Under the pieces are notes generated by a model. The model had not been told where the DNA came from. It searched no databases and was given only the letters and a program-made list of their open reading frames with translations. A stretch of DNA of 64,000 bases from Paraherbaspirillum soli (GTDB lineage: Bacteria; Pseudomonadota; Gammaproteobacteria; Burkholderiales; Burkholderiaceae_D): NCBI RefSeq assembly GCF_042654985.1, contig NZ_JBHSMT010000014.1:186001-250000 (forward strand), read 5' to 3'. This document shows, in pieces, positions 33,959 through 42,799 of this stretch. The translations under genes were made by a program, and so were the position numbers. Within the stretch, counting starts at the first letter, position 1, and every line of letters starts with the position of its first letter.

Positions 33959-35149
33959 TTACATGTAAGCGCCGAGCTTTCTCTTTTCAATCGCCGCCCC
34001 GCCAGAGAACACAACGCACATCAACGCGGCAAGCGCCAACAGCGTGTTCATTAAAGATAAGGGCCAGACATGCTGGTGCGGAAGCAGGCTGGCAAGGCTC
34101 CCTATCGCCGCTGCAATCACTTGGTGCAGGAGCCCGCACAAAGCCATGGCATACGGGCCGTGCACCGGAGAATCGTCGTTGGCGATGGACAGGCTGATCG
34201 GATAATTCATGGCTTGCCCGAATATCGCAAGACAGTAGGGCAGCCATAAGCTGACGGCTAAGGCTGTGCCGAACAGGCTGCCGAGGATCATCGTGCCGCT
34301 GCCGCACAGCATCAACGCGATTCCCAATGTCATCAAGCGTTGCCGGCCGATTTTCAAGACGAATTTGTTAACGACGATGGCACCCAAAAAATAGGCGGCG
34401 CTGATCGGCCAGCCCAAAAGCCCGTAGTCTTTTGCCGTCCAATGAAATTGACCTTGCAAGATCAACGGAGCGCAGGTGTTGAAGGCGGTGATCGCTGCGT
34501 ACCCGAGCCCGCCGGCCAAAGCCGGACGCAGAAAACCGGCGTGACACAGGATGGCGGCATAGATACGCCAGGACGCTTGCGCCGGTTCCTTTCTTGGTAC
34601 GGCAGCAAACGGTATCCGCAGCAATATCAACATGAGCAGCAGGGCGCCGCCGGCCAGTACATAAAATATCCCGTGCCAGCCCAAACCGGCCTGCAGCAGC
34701 GAGCCGAGGTACTGTCCAATCCCCAGCGAAACCACAAAGGAAATCGACAGCCACGATAAGGCTTTGGCCAGCATGCTGCCGCTGAAACTGTCGCGTATCA
34801 GGACGCGGGCCATGACGGAAACGCCGCCGGACCCGATTCCCTGGATCAGGCGCAGCAGAATAAACGACTTAATGCCAATGGCTGCCGGCAATGCGGCGCT
34901 GGTGAGCCCATACAGCGCCAAGGCCGCCAGCAATACGGGTTTGCGACCGCAGCGCTCGCCCAAGCTGGCCCATGACAACATGGTGAGCGCCGTTCCAATC
35001 AGATACGCAGCCAGTGCCAGTGCCGTCTGTGGGGCTGGGACTTGCAGGTCTTGCGCAATCGTCGGCAGCGCCGGCAGATAAATGGTCATGCCTAGCTGCG
35101 CCAGGAATACGGCGCTGCAGGCAACGATGATGGTGGTGCCGCTTTTCAT
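33959..35149 (-). CDS. MFS transporter, Bcr/CflA drug-resistance type
   Basis: A 396-residue protein with about 12 helices. It opens TIIVACSAVFLAQLGMTIYL, and GERCGRKPVLLAALALYG is the MFS loop signature; SLGIGQYLGSLLQAGLGWHG is typical of Bcr/CflA exporters. The natural substrate is unknown. Its upstream region (35181-35285) is a near copy of the DNA upstream of the sbnI-like gene, which hints at common control with the siderophore genes. A role in siderophore export is possible but unproven. Confidence 0.82.
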   Translation of the reverse strand: MKSGTTIIVACSAVFLAQLGMTIYLPALPTIAQDLQVPAPQTALALAAYLIGTALTMLSWASLGERCGRKPVLLAALALYGLTSAALPAAIGIKSFILLRLIQGIGSGGVSVMARVLIRDSFSGSMLAKALSWLSISFVVSLGIGQYLGSLLQAGLGWHGIFYVLAGGALLLMLILLRIPFAAVPRKEPAQASWRIYAAILCHAGFLRPALAGGLGYAAITAFNTCAPLILQGQFHWTAKDYGLLGWPISAAYFLGAIVVNKFVLKIGRQRLMTLGIALMLCGSGTMILGSLFGTALAVSLWLPYCLAIFGQAMNYPISLSIANDDSPVHGPYAMALCGLLHQVIAAAIGSLASLLPHQHVWPLSLMNTLLALAALMCVVFSGGAAIEKRKLGAYM

Positions 35150-35180
35150 GTTTGATTTTTTGGTCTGTTGGGCGACGCTT

Positions 35181-35285
35181 AAGCCGGTAACGGCAATCGT
35201 GGTGCTAGTGCGGCGGTCAAAGAGCGCATTGACGGTTTAAATATTTAATTAAGGCAACATTTTATAGGGCATTTGAAAAGGCCGG
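35181..35285. repeat. Duplicated upstream segment, copy A
   Basis: About 105 bases (AAGCCGGTAACGGCAATCGT ... TTTAAATATTTAATTAAGG ... TATAGGGCATTTGAAAAGG) recur at 38944-39049 with few changes. Both copies lie directly upstream of minus-strand genes. The region 35150-35529 holds this segment, a second shared segment (35296-35350) and no other gene. Confidence 0.8.
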
Positions 35286-35295
35286 TTGCGCACCT

Positions 35296-35350
35296 GCTGC
35301 CGTGCGGCAAGCCGCAGTACAATTCGCGCTTCGTTTCCCCCAACTGCGAT
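35296..35350 (+). promoter_or_regulatory. Shared segment upstream of an acetyltransferase gene, copy 1
   Basis: The first 36 bases are identical to 49668-49703. They contain the inverted repeat TGCGGC-AA-GCCGCA directly followed by GTACAAT, a good -10 (TACAAT). A similar tail (CCCAACTGCG/CCCAAACTGCG) follows in both. Each copy precedes a GNAT-type gene. Confidence 0.5.
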
Positions 35351-35529
35351 CGCTGTGCTGTACGCCTTGCCCTGCACGCCGGGTACGCGCCTTTCACTCC
35401 CGAATCCACTGTTACAGCCCACTAGCGAAACCGAAAATATTGAAACGACTTTGACGATTGGAGAAAATAAGTTGAACAATCCAGGTGCAATCAAATATTG
35501 CAAATACACCAAGCAAATCGTTGAACCTC

Positions 35530-36063
35530 ATGCTTAAAGTCATTCAAACAAGCGCAAGCCGAATGGGCGATATCAATCGCTGCGACGGCACTTTTCTCGT
35601 TGAGCATGAGCTGGTCCTGAAATTCGATGGCAAGCAGCTGGCTTATGACGTGATCTCTGTGACGCCCTACGAAAAAAGCTATCTCGCCGACGACCCTGAA
35701 CCCGACGACGGGGATGAGCCGGCGGATGCGGTTTTCCTGGCTTATGTCGAGGATCGCTTGGCGGGGCAGATCGAGCTCTCGCGTCACTGGAACGGCTATG
35801 CCCATATCGACAACATCGTCGTCGACCGGCAATCCCGCAAGCTCGGCGTCGGCAGGGCACTGGTACTGCGTGCGATCGAATGGGCGCAGCAAGAGCAGCT
35901 GGCCGGCGTCATGCTGGAAACCCAGAGCAACAATGTCGCCGCATGCCGGCTTTACGCCAGTTGCGGGTTTGCGCTAAAAGGCTTCGATCAGGACTTGTAC
36001 CGAGGGCTCAAGCGCGATACGCGAGAAGTCGCGCTCTTTTGGTATTGGCATCCCCCAGGCTGA
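35530..36063 (+). CDS. Streptothricin-acetyltransferase-like GNAT protein
   Basis: A 177-residue GNAT acetyltransferase. The acetyl-CoA motif A is VDRQSRKLGVGRALVLRA, followed by MLETQSNNVAACRLYASCGF and the tail REVALFWYW. These blocks closely match the Sat4/SatA streptothricin N-acetyltransferases that inactivate streptothricin with acetyl-CoA. Whether this copy gives resistance is not certain from sequence. The start is uncertain: ATG at 35530 lacks a strong ribosome site, and an in-frame GTG at 35485 would add 15 residues. It converges on the TonB receptor gene. Confidence 0.8.
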   Translation: MLKVIQTSASRMGDINRCDGTFLVEHELVLKFDGKQLAYDVISVTPYEKSYLADDPEPDDGDEPADAVFLAYVEDRLAGQIELSRHWNGYAHIDNIVVDRQSRKLGVGRALVLRAIEWAQQEQLAGVMLETQSNNVAACRLYASCGFALKGFDQDLYRGLKRDTREVALFWYWHPPG

Positions 36064-36073
36064 TTCGCCGCAC

Positions 36074-38263
36074 TCACCAAACATGGCTATAACCCACCTT
36101 CAGCACCGCCCCCGTGGCAGGCAGCCGGCTGGTGTTATTACTGTTGCGCATCAGCTGACTGTATAGCGGGGTGTAATAACGATTGAGCAGGTTCTCGACG
36201 CCGACGCTGACCATATCCTGTTTGCCGAGCTGGTAACGGCTGATCAGGTCGAGCGTCGTATAACTGCTGACCTGCCTGCGGCCGAAACCGGTCTTGCCGT
36301 CCAGGCGATAATCGCGCGCCGCAAAGTAGGTGGCTTGCAGGCGATTGCTCCAGCGGCTGCTCGGCTTGTATTGAAGGTAGCCGGTCAGCTTCAGCGGCGG
36401 GATGCGGTAGCCGCTCATGATCTGGTCGCTGGCGCTGTTTTGCGGCCGCTCGCGACCGCGCATCCAGGTCATCGTGCCGCCGCCGCCCCAGGCCGAATCT
36501 TCCGGCAAATAATCCAGGCTGCCTTCGACCCCCAGAATCTTTTCCCCGGTACGGGTCAGGATCAGGCCATTGTTGAAGCTTTGCACGTCGCCCAATTTGG
36601 AGGTGGTGTAAAACACTGCCAGCGAGCTCAGCAGGTTGCCGAATGCGCCGCGCCAGCCCAATTCATAGTTGTTGGTTTTAACCGGTTCCAGGGCGGACGA
36701 TGCGAGCTTGAATTGCGGCGTGGCGTTCCTGATTTGCAGGCCGATGTCCGGCAGCTGGAAGCCCTGGCTGAACGAGGCGTAAAACTCTTGCTGCTTGACC
36801 GGCGAGTACACCGCGCCCAGGTTCAGCAGCCATGCGCTGTAAGCGACCGAGCCGCCTTTGACCGCTTGCGGTTTGGCAGCGCGATATTGCGACAGCGGGA
36901 TGAAGTCGTCGAAGCTGGCGTTGGCGCGTTCATAACGCAGGCCGCCTTCGGCCGACCATTGCTGGCTGAACTTATGTTGCAGTTGACCGAAGCCGCCGAT
37001 GCTGCGCGTGGTCAGCGATGGCATATAGGTCACGGTGCCGGTCTTTTTAAACACTGTGCCGCCGCTGGCATCGTAGGCTTTCGGATCGAAAATATCGTCC
37101 GGCATGTCGCTGCGTTCCTGGTTGAAGTCCGCGCCCCAGGTCAATTTGGTTTTCTGGTCGGAGGTCAAAGGGGTGTTGATCGTCAGCCGGCTGCCGAGCA
37201 CGCTGGAGTTTTGCATCACTTGATCGACATTGTTGCCGCGGGTCGCCACCGCACGGGCATCGAACGGGGTAAAGCGGGTGAAAAAATCGCGGTAGTACAG
37301 CTGGGCGGACAGGGCGCTGCCGAGCACATCCTGGTGCTGGTAGTCGGCGCTTAACAGAGTGTTTTTAATCCGGTTTTGATCCGCCAGTTGCAAGCCTTTG
37401 AGCGGACGCGCGGTGGCGCTGCCAGGGGTCAGTTTGGCGACTGCGGGGTCGGACGCGTAATCGGTATCCTGCTTGACGTCGTAATGACTGGCCGCGAATT
37501 GCAGACGCTGATCGCGGTCGATGCGCATGCCTATTTTTCCGCCGATGCTGCCGGCATTGCTGTCGAACAGGTCGCCTTGACTGGGTTCCGGCGCCAGCCG
37601 GTTGCCGCGACCGTCGTAAGAAGCGCCGATATGTTCCAAATCGACGTTGAGTGCGTAGTCGATAGCGCCGTTGCTGCCGGAGAGGTAATGCTGGATCTCG
37701 CCGCCCAGTCCCTCTTGGCCTAAGCGGGATAGCGGCGAGGACACTGAAAACGTGGTTTCGGCATGGGGGGCGCCGCCGGCCGGGCGGGTAGTGACGGCGA
37801 CGATGCCGCCGGTAGCGCCGCTGCCGTAGATCGCGCTGCTGCCGCGCAGGACTTCGACCTTTTCGATGCTGGCGGGATTGATGCTGGCCAGGTTGCGCGC
37901 CGAATCGCGGTTGGTATTGAGCGGGATGCCGTCGACCAGCACCAGCAGGTTGCGGCCGCGTAGGGTTTGTCCAAAGTCGGTCGCGGTGTGACTGGAGTCG
38001 GCCATGCCGGGCACGATTTTGCTCAACAGTGTGGCGAAGCTGTCAGAGCCCTGACGCAGCTCATCCAGCTCGTCGTGCTCGATCACATTGACCTGACGCG
38101 TCGGTCGGATCAAATCGCTTTTGGTGCGTTGCGCCGTTACTTCTATTGGTGCCAAGGCTGGTGTTGCTTGATCTGTTTTGGTGGGAGTTTGGGCGTTTGC
38201 ATGCGGTGCTGAAAACGCCAGTGAAAATGCGCTGGCCAAAACGGTAAAACGAAATTGCGACAT
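36074..38263 (-). CDS. TonB-dependent outer-membrane receptor (probable siderophore uptake)
   Basis: A 729-residue receptor. The signal peptide is MSQFRFTVLASAFSLAFSA...ANAQ. A TonB-box-like APIEVTAQR is near residue 40, the plug domain includes EKVEVLRGSSAIYGSGATGG, and a 22-strand-type barrel ends in a terminal Trp (VGYSHVW). The start at 38263 has AAGGA upstream. It is downstream of the sbn-like cluster in the same direction, so the likely ligand is Fe(III)-staphyloferrin B, though this is inferred from context. I see no Fur box directly upstream; transcription may come through the cluster. Confidence 0.88.
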   Translation of the reverse strand: MSQFRFTVLASAFSLAFSAPHANAQTPTKTDQATPALAPIEVTAQRTKSDLIRPTRQVNVIEHDELDELRQGSDSFATLLSKIVPGMADSSHTATDFGQTLRGRNLLVLVDGIPLNTNRDSARNLASINPASIEKVEVLRGSSAIYGSGATGGIVAVTTRPAGGAPHAETTFSVSSPLSRLGQEGLGGEIQHYLSGSNGAIDYALNVDLEHIGASYDGRGNRLAPEPSQGDLFDSNAGSIGGKIGMRIDRDQRLQFAASHYDVKQDTDYASDPAVAKLTPGSATARPLKGLQLADQNRIKNTLLSADYQHQDVLGSALSAQLYYRDFFTRFTPFDARAVATRGNNVDQVMQNSSVLGSRLTINTPLTSDQKTKLTWGADFNQERSDMPDDIFDPKAYDASGGTVFKKTGTVTYMPSLTTRSIGGFGQLQHKFSQQWSAEGGLRYERANASFDDFIPLSQYRAAKPQAVKGGSVAYSAWLLNLGAVYSPVKQQEFYASFSQGFQLPDIGLQIRNATPQFKLASSALEPVKTNNYELGWRGAFGNLLSSLAVFYTTSKLGDVQSFNNGLILTRTGEKILGVEGSLDYLPEDSAWGGGGTMTWMRGRERPQNSASDQIMSGYRIPPLKLTGYLQYKPSSRWSNRLQATYFAARDYRLDGKTGFGRRQVSSYTTLDLISRYQLGKQDMVSVGVENLLNRYYTPLYSQLMRNSNNTSRLPATGAVLKVGYSHVW

Positions 38264-38377
38264 CAATGAATCCTTCTGTAATGCGACCGCCAAACCAAAA
38301 TGCTGCGTAATGACGTTTAAGCTGATTGCTGTACGGCCAGTGAGTATGTAATACGAAGTGAAATTGGAGCTGACTAC

Positions 38378-38498
38378 GGGCACCTCGAAAAACCTACTGC
38401 GCGGCCCAATCTCAGAGCTTCGATGCTCGCCGTACAGCCGTACGACTCCGCTTCTCGCTCCGACCTTGGGCCGCTCGCTACGGTTTTTAGAGGTGCCC
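38378..38498. repeat. Family P long palindrome between receptor and sbnI-like gene
   Basis: GGGCACCTCgAAAAACC and GGTTTTTAGAGGTGCCC form the outer arms. The inner part carries the complementary pair GCGGCCCAATCTCAGAGC and GCTCCGACCTTGGGCCGC, with a CCGTAC-AGCCGTACG core. It begins at the base after the sbnI-like stop and could end or protect that transcript. Confidence 0.82.
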
Positions 38499-38938
38499 TA
38501 CAGACTGCCCTCCAGCCCCAGCAGCGAGAGCGAAATATCGCAGTCCGGCAGCGGCGATGGAAACCGGTGGCGGGTGGTTTTGGGCGGGTACAGCTCGCCG
38601 CTTGCGGAACGCCGCACGATCTCTTGCGGCGTGACCAGGTAGTCCTGGCTGTCCTGACGCCAAGCGCTGACTTCCACTTGGCTGTAGTCGAGCAACAGGC
38701 AGGGCACCAGTTTCAGCTTGAGCCGGCGCGCCGCTTCAAGCCGGTGATGGCCATCCATGACGGCCAGGCTGTGACGTTCCAACGTGACCGGGACCCGCCA
38801 GCGCTGCTCGCGTAGGATGGTATCGGCCAGCATCAGCGCGTGCTCGGGATGATGCTGTTCGTTCGGGCGGATCAGGTCGAGCCGGACCAGATGGAGCGGC
38901 TGTAAGTTCAGCATGGGCGAAGGTTTGAGCTTAGTCAT
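38498..38938 (-). CDS. SbnI-like ParB-fold protein (free serine kinase type), short form
   Basis: A 146-residue ParB/SpoOJ-like protein. The N-terminal strand LVRLDLIRPNEQHHPEH and the signature MDGHHRLEAARRLKL match the SbnI/SerK group. Staphylococcal SbnI is about 254 residues, makes O-phospho-L-serine from serine with ATP, and regulates sbn genes in response to haem. Only the N-terminal kinase-like part is present here; the C-terminal half is missing. It would feed the SbnA reaction. It sits 130 bases after sbnH with its own duplicated upstream segment. Confidence 0.78.
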   Translation of the reverse strand: MTKLKPSPMLNLQPLHLVRLDLIRPNEQHHPEHALMLADTILREQRWRVPVTLERHSLAVMDGHHRLEAARRLKLKLVPCLLLDYSQVEVSAWRQDSQDYLVTPQEIVRRSASGELYPPKTTRHRFPSPLPDCDISLSLLGLEGSL

Positions 38939-38943
38939 GGTTC

Positions 38944-39049
38944 AAGCCGGTAACGGCAATCGTGGCGCGTGGTGGTCAAAAAAGAGATCGCATTGATGGT
39001 TTAAATATTTAATTAAGGCAACATTTTATAGGGTATTTGAAAAGGCCGG
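38944..39049. repeat. Duplicated upstream segment, copy B
   Basis: A near copy of 35181-35285. On the minus strand it contains CCCTATAAAATG and AT-rich DNA (TTAATTAAATATTTAAACC), so it is probably a promoter region for the sbnI-like gene. Confidence 0.78.
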
Positions 39050-39068
39050 CTGCCGGATTCAGGTCTGT

Positions 39069-40268
39069 TCACCCATCCAGATACACCCGTTCGGGATGCG
39101 GGTGGCTGAGGAAATCGTGATGCGAGATGTGCCAGCCGTAAGCGCCGGCCAGCAGGAAGGCGACGCAATCGCCGGCGCGCAACCGGGCGACGTGGGCGTC
39201 GCGCGCCAATGTGTCTTTCGGCGTGCACAGCTCGCCGCACAGCGTGATCGGCGCGTCTTGCACGGCAGGACGCGCAAACGGATAGGGCCAGGCCTCGCGC
39301 GCCAGCACCGTGAACGGGTGATCGTGCTGCCACGATACCGGCAGCCGGAAATGGTGCGAGCCGCCGCGCAAAATCGCAAAGTGCTTGCCGTGGGTGGTCT
39401 TGACGTCGGTCACCTCGGCCAGGTAATAGCCGCAATCGGCGGTGATGAAACGGCCGCATTCGAAGATCATCTTATAGCCGGGCCGGTGCGTCGCGATCAA
39501 TGCCGCCAGCCCGTTGCAGAAACGCTCCCAGTCGAACTGGGCTTGCGGTTCGGCATGGTCGACGCCATAGTTGACGCCGATGCCGCCGCCGACATTGAGC
39601 CATTCGAATTGCAATTGATAACGCTGTTGCCAGGTCTCTGCCAGCGTCAGGTAATGCGTCAGCACCGCCAGGTGGGTTTGCGCATCGAGGTTGTTGGAGA
39701 TCGCATGCAGGTGCAAGCCCTTGAGCCGAATCCCGGGCAGGCTTAGTGCCAATTCGATCATGGCCGGAATCTGCGCCTGGTCGATGCCGAACTGGGTCGC
39801 CTCGCCACCCATGCGCAAGGTCGCCTTGGCATCTTGCGGCAGCTGGGCCGGGTTGACCCGCAACAGGACGTCGGCGACTTGATGGCGGCGGCGCGCGATC
39901 CAGTCGAGGCGGCGCAATTGATGCTCGCTTTCGATGTGGATCAACATCACCTGTTGTTGCAGCGCGCCTTCCAGTTCGGCATCGGTCTTGCCGGGGCCGC
40001 CGAAGATGATCGGCACACTGCGGTCGATGGCGCGCACCCGCTCGACTTCGCCTAACGAGGCGACTTCAAAACCGTCGGTGCGATGCAGCAGCGCTTGCAG
40101 GATAGGGGCGTCGCTATTGGCCTTGATCGCGTAGAACAAACTGCATTGCGGCGGCAGCGCTTGCCGCAACCGTTCGGCACGGCGGCGCAAATGCGCCAGA
40201 TCGTACACATAAGCGCACACCGGTTCGGTGCGGCTGTCCAGGAAATTACGTAACAGTTGCTGTTTCAT
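39069..40268 (-). CDS. sbnH: SbnH-like PLP decarboxylase of staphyloferrin B synthesis
   Basis: A 399-residue fold-type III decarboxylase (alanine racemase-like barrel). The PLP lysine is in SLFYAIKANSDAPIL, followed by FEVASLGEVERV; the phosphate loop is GGGIGVNYG, and the C-terminal CGELCTPKDTL supplies the conserved Cys. SbnH decarboxylates citryl-diaminopropionate to citryl-diaminoethane. The ATG at 40268 overlaps the sbnG stop (ATGA). A longer open frame to 41318 runs through sbnG in another phase and is spurious. Length matches the Staphylococcus enzyme (about 400). Confidence 0.92.
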   Translation of the reverse strand: MKQQLLRNFLDSRTEPVCAYVYDLAHLRRRAERLRQALPPQCSLFYAIKANSDAPILQALLHRTDGFEVASLGEVERVRAIDRSVPIIFGGPGKTDAELEGALQQQVMLIHIESEHQLRRLDWIARRRHQVADVLLRVNPAQLPQDAKATLRMGGEATQFGIDQAQIPAMIELALSLPGIRLKGLHLHAISNNLDAQTHLAVLTHYLTLAETWQQRYQLQFEWLNVGGGIGVNYGVDHAEPQAQFDWERFCNGLAALIATHRPGYKMIFECGRFITADCGYYLAEVTDVKTTHGKHFAILRGGSHHFRLPVSWQHDHPFTVLAREAWPYPFARPAVQDAPITLCGELCTPKDTLARDAHVARLRAGDCVAFLLAGAYGWHISHHDFLSHPHPERVYLDG

Positions 40269-41020
40269 AGGTCTTTTACTTGGTGTTGGCTGAGATGTGC
40301 GGCCATCGCGCGGCGGGCGATGCCGCGGTCGTCGCCGAGGATGAACATGCGCACCCGGTCCTGATAGGCCGCATCGAAATCTTCCGGTGAACGCGGCAGC
40401 GCGCAGAAAACCTTGCCGCCCGCTTGCGCCGCTTGCCGTATGCGCGCCAGCGCCGCCATCACTTGCGGATGGCGGGTTTGCCAGGGCAGGCCGAGCGCTT
40501 GCGACAGATCGGCCGCGCCTTCCAGCAAGACGTCGATGCCGTCGATGGCGGCGATGGCAGCGGCCTGCGCCAAGCCGTCCAGCTCTTCGATCATCGCCAC
40601 CACCAGCGTGCGGGCATTGGCCGCATGCATCGCCGCCGCCAGGTCGTCGCGGCCGTAGCGGCTGTGCCAGGTGCTGTTCAAGCCGCGCTCGCCGACTGGC
40701 GAAAAATGGCACAGGCGTACCGCCTGCTGCGCGTCCTGCGGCGAGCGGATACGCGGGAACACGATGCCTTCGGCGCCCGCATCCAGCGCCTGCGCCACTT
40801 GATGCGGGGCAGCTACCCGGACCAACGCCGCGATGTTGCCGGCGCGCGCCGCCAGCAGCATCGCGGCCAGCTGTTCCGGGCCGATCAAGGTGTGCTCCAG
40901 ATCGATCAGCACGAAGTCGTAACCGGCCGCCGCGATCAGTTCCACGCTGAGGGCGGCGGGAGTGGAACAGAACAGGCCGTAGAGTGGCTTGTTTTCTTGC
41001 AACCGGGTTTTCAGCGACAT
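40265..41020 (-). CDS. sbnG: SbnG-like citrate synthase
   Basis: A 251-residue HpcH/HpaI-aldolase-fold protein. FVLIDLEHTLIGPEQLAAML, EGIVFPRIRSPQDA and MIEELDGLAQAAAIAAIDG hold the metal and substrate residues. SbnG makes citrate from oxaloacetate and acetyl-CoA outside the TCA cycle, supplying the siderophore when the cycle is down. The start MSLKTRLQENK at 41020 overlaps the end of sbnF by ten bases, and its stop overlaps sbnH. Length matches the ~259 residues of the Staphylococcus protein. Confidence 0.92.
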   Translation of the reverse strand: MSLKTRLQENKPLYGLFCSTPAALSVELIAAAGYDFVLIDLEHTLIGPEQLAAMLLAARAGNIAALVRVAAPHQVAQALDAGAEGIVFPRIRSPQDAQQAVRLCHFSPVGERGLNSTWHSRYGRDDLAAAMHAANARTLVVAMIEELDGLAQAAAIAAIDGIDVLLEGAADLSQALGLPWQTRHPQVMAALARIRQAAQAGGKVFCALPRSPEDFDAAYQDRVRMFILGDDRGIARRAMAAHLSQHQVKDL

Positions 41021-42795
41021 GGCGGCTCCCCAATGCGCGCCAGCGGATTGGGCGCGAGCCGGGTGCGCAGGCGGATTTCCGGCTGGAAGCGGCGGCTGGC
41101 CAGCAACTCGATCGCGACCGCATCGGCAAAGCAATCGAACAGCGCGAACCGCGCCGCCTGCTCAGGGTGGCGCTGCTGATGGGCGCGCAGCACGTCGCCG
41201 GTGATTTGCCAGAAGCGGGTTTCCGGCATCTCGTAGAAGCGGGCGAACAGCCATGCCAGTTCCGCCAGGTTGACGAAAAACAGGGCGTCGAAAGTGAAGT
41301 CGCGCAACTCGTCGGCATCGCTGGTTTGCAGGAAGGAGTTGGGATTGACGCGGGCGTGTTCGGCTGGTGGCGCGGTCAGTGCCGGAGGCGGGCCGGACAG
41401 CAGTGCCGGACTGAAGCGCACGCCGTCGTGGAAATCCTTCAGCGCCACCCGCGACGGCAAGCCGTCCGCATGCAGCAGGATCATGTTCTGGGCATGCGAT
41501 TCCAGCGCCGTGCCGTGCCGCCACAGCAAATGCAACACCGGCAACCAGGCCCGTTCGATCAAGCGTTGCAGCCAGCGCTCCGGACCGTGGCGCTGGACCC
41601 AAGGATCGATCAAGGGCAGGCCGTCGGCGTCGACGTGCAGCACGCCGGTCATCGGCACTGCGGCCTCGCCCGGCAGCAAATGACTGTGCACGCTTTCGCG
41701 CCAGATGCATGCCAGCGCGCCGTACTGGCCGTGGGCCGGGGCTTGCGGGCTGAAGCTGACCCCGGCCACTTCACGCAGCAGCACCGGCCGCGCCAGCGGC
41801 GACGGCCAGTCGGTGCTCGCTACCAGCGTCCGCAGCCAATCGCTGATGGGGGCCGCGTTCTGCACGGTGTGCGGGGCCAGCACGCGCGAGGTCGAGGTGT
41901 TGACCAGGTTCATCGACAGCTTGAGCGACAGTTGGCGGCGCTCGCTGGCGTTGCTCAAAGTACGGATAGACTGCTGCGGCAGATAGCGCGCCTGCAGCGG
42001 CCCCAGCGCCAGCAACTCGCCGCGCGCCAGCGCTTGATGATAGGCGGGCAGGACCACCTCGTTCCATTGCCAGGGATGGACCGGCAGCGGCAGATAGTCT
42101 TGCGGGCGCAAGCCGCGCCGGATCAATTCATCGTGAAAATGTTGAGCATCGGCGTGGTCCAGCAGAGCGCTTGCCGCCGCGTCCTGGTCCAACATGGTGC
42201 TGAAGGCAAAGCGGCAGCGCTCGCGGCGCACTGCCAGCAGCAGCGGCGTCACGCCGCCGGCGAGTTCCGGCGCGTAGGCGGCATTGTCGGCCAGCGTAAA
42301 ACCGAGCCGCGATTTATAACTCGGGTGATAGGGATGGCCATCGCTCAAGCGCGCTTCCAGCGTATCGTAGTCGGCTCCGCGCAGCAGCTTGCCGGCACGC
42401 GCATGCAGCGTCTGCGCGTCCTTGATCTGGGTTGCCAGCAGTTCCGCCGCAAACTGTTCCAGTCGGACCGTATCGGCGTTGAGCCAGGGGGCGATTTCGG
42501 CCAGGAACAACGCCGGGTCGCTGGCTTCTTCGGTTTGCTCATCGCCGTGACAGCGCAGCAGCGGCGTCGTCACCCGCATGCGGTCGAAACTGAAAGTGCG
42601 CAGCACCTGGCATTGATAGCTGACGGCGCTGCCGTCGCTGCAGCGGCCCGCCAGCGTCAGGGTGTCGGCCTGCCATGCGGCATGCGGCAAGGCGTCCTCG
42701 AACAACAGCGCTTCCAGCAATTGGCGCAGCACCCGGCGGCTGGCTAGTCGATAGGCCGGACTGTCGATCAGGCTTTGATATTCGTGTGGCTGCAT
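41011..42795 (-). CDS. sbnF: SbnF-like NIS siderophore synthetase
   Basis: A 594-residue IucA/IucC-family synthetase. The conserved motifs are SHPYHPSYKSRLGF-like GHPYHPSYKSRLGF in the first third, LPVHPWQWNE in the centre, and GTALESHAQNMILL toward the end, followed by DFHDGVRFSP. In staphyloferrin B assembly SbnF joins citryl-diaminoethane to a second diaminopropionate. It sits four bases after sbnE and overlaps sbnG. Length equals SbnF (about 592). Confidence 0.93.
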   Translation of the reverse strand: MQPHEYQSLIDSPAYRLASRRVLRQLLEALLFEDALPHAAWQADTLTLAGRCSDGSAVSYQCQVLRTFSFDRMRVTTPLLRCHGDEQTEEASDPALFLAEIAPWLNADTVRLEQFAAELLATQIKDAQTLHARAGKLLRGADYDTLEARLSDGHPYHPSYKSRLGFTLADNAAYAPELAGGVTPLLLAVRRERCRFAFSTMLDQDAAASALLDHADAQHFHDELIRRGLRPQDYLPLPVHPWQWNEVVLPAYHQALARGELLALGPLQARYLPQQSIRTLSNASERRQLSLKLSMNLVNTSTSRVLAPHTVQNAAPISDWLRTLVASTDWPSPLARPVLLREVAGVSFSPQAPAHGQYGALACIWRESVHSHLLPGEAAVPMTGVLHVDADGLPLIDPWVQRHGPERWLQRLIERAWLPVLHLLWRHGTALESHAQNMILLHADGLPSRVALKDFHDGVRFSPALLSGPPPALTAPPAEHARVNPNSFLQTSDADELRDFTFDALFFVNLAELAWLFARFYEMPETRFWQITGDVLRAHQQRHPEQAARFALFDCFADAVAIELLASRRFQPEIRLRTRLAPNPLARIGEPPCR

Positions 42796-42799
42796 CGGT

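Noticed and set aside
38264..38377. Fur box directly before the TonB receptor gene
   Set aside because: I searched both strands for a GAAT/ATTC-type palindrome and found only weak, one-sided matches.
39069..41318. 749-codon minus-strand frame apparently joining two proteins
   Set aside because: Only the last 399 codons are SbnH; the part before lies over sbnG in another phase and has no homology I can see.
40984..42747. 587-codon plus-strand frame opposite sbnF
   Set aside because: sbnF has the IucA/IucC motifs and fits the operon; the antisense frame has no recognisable domain.
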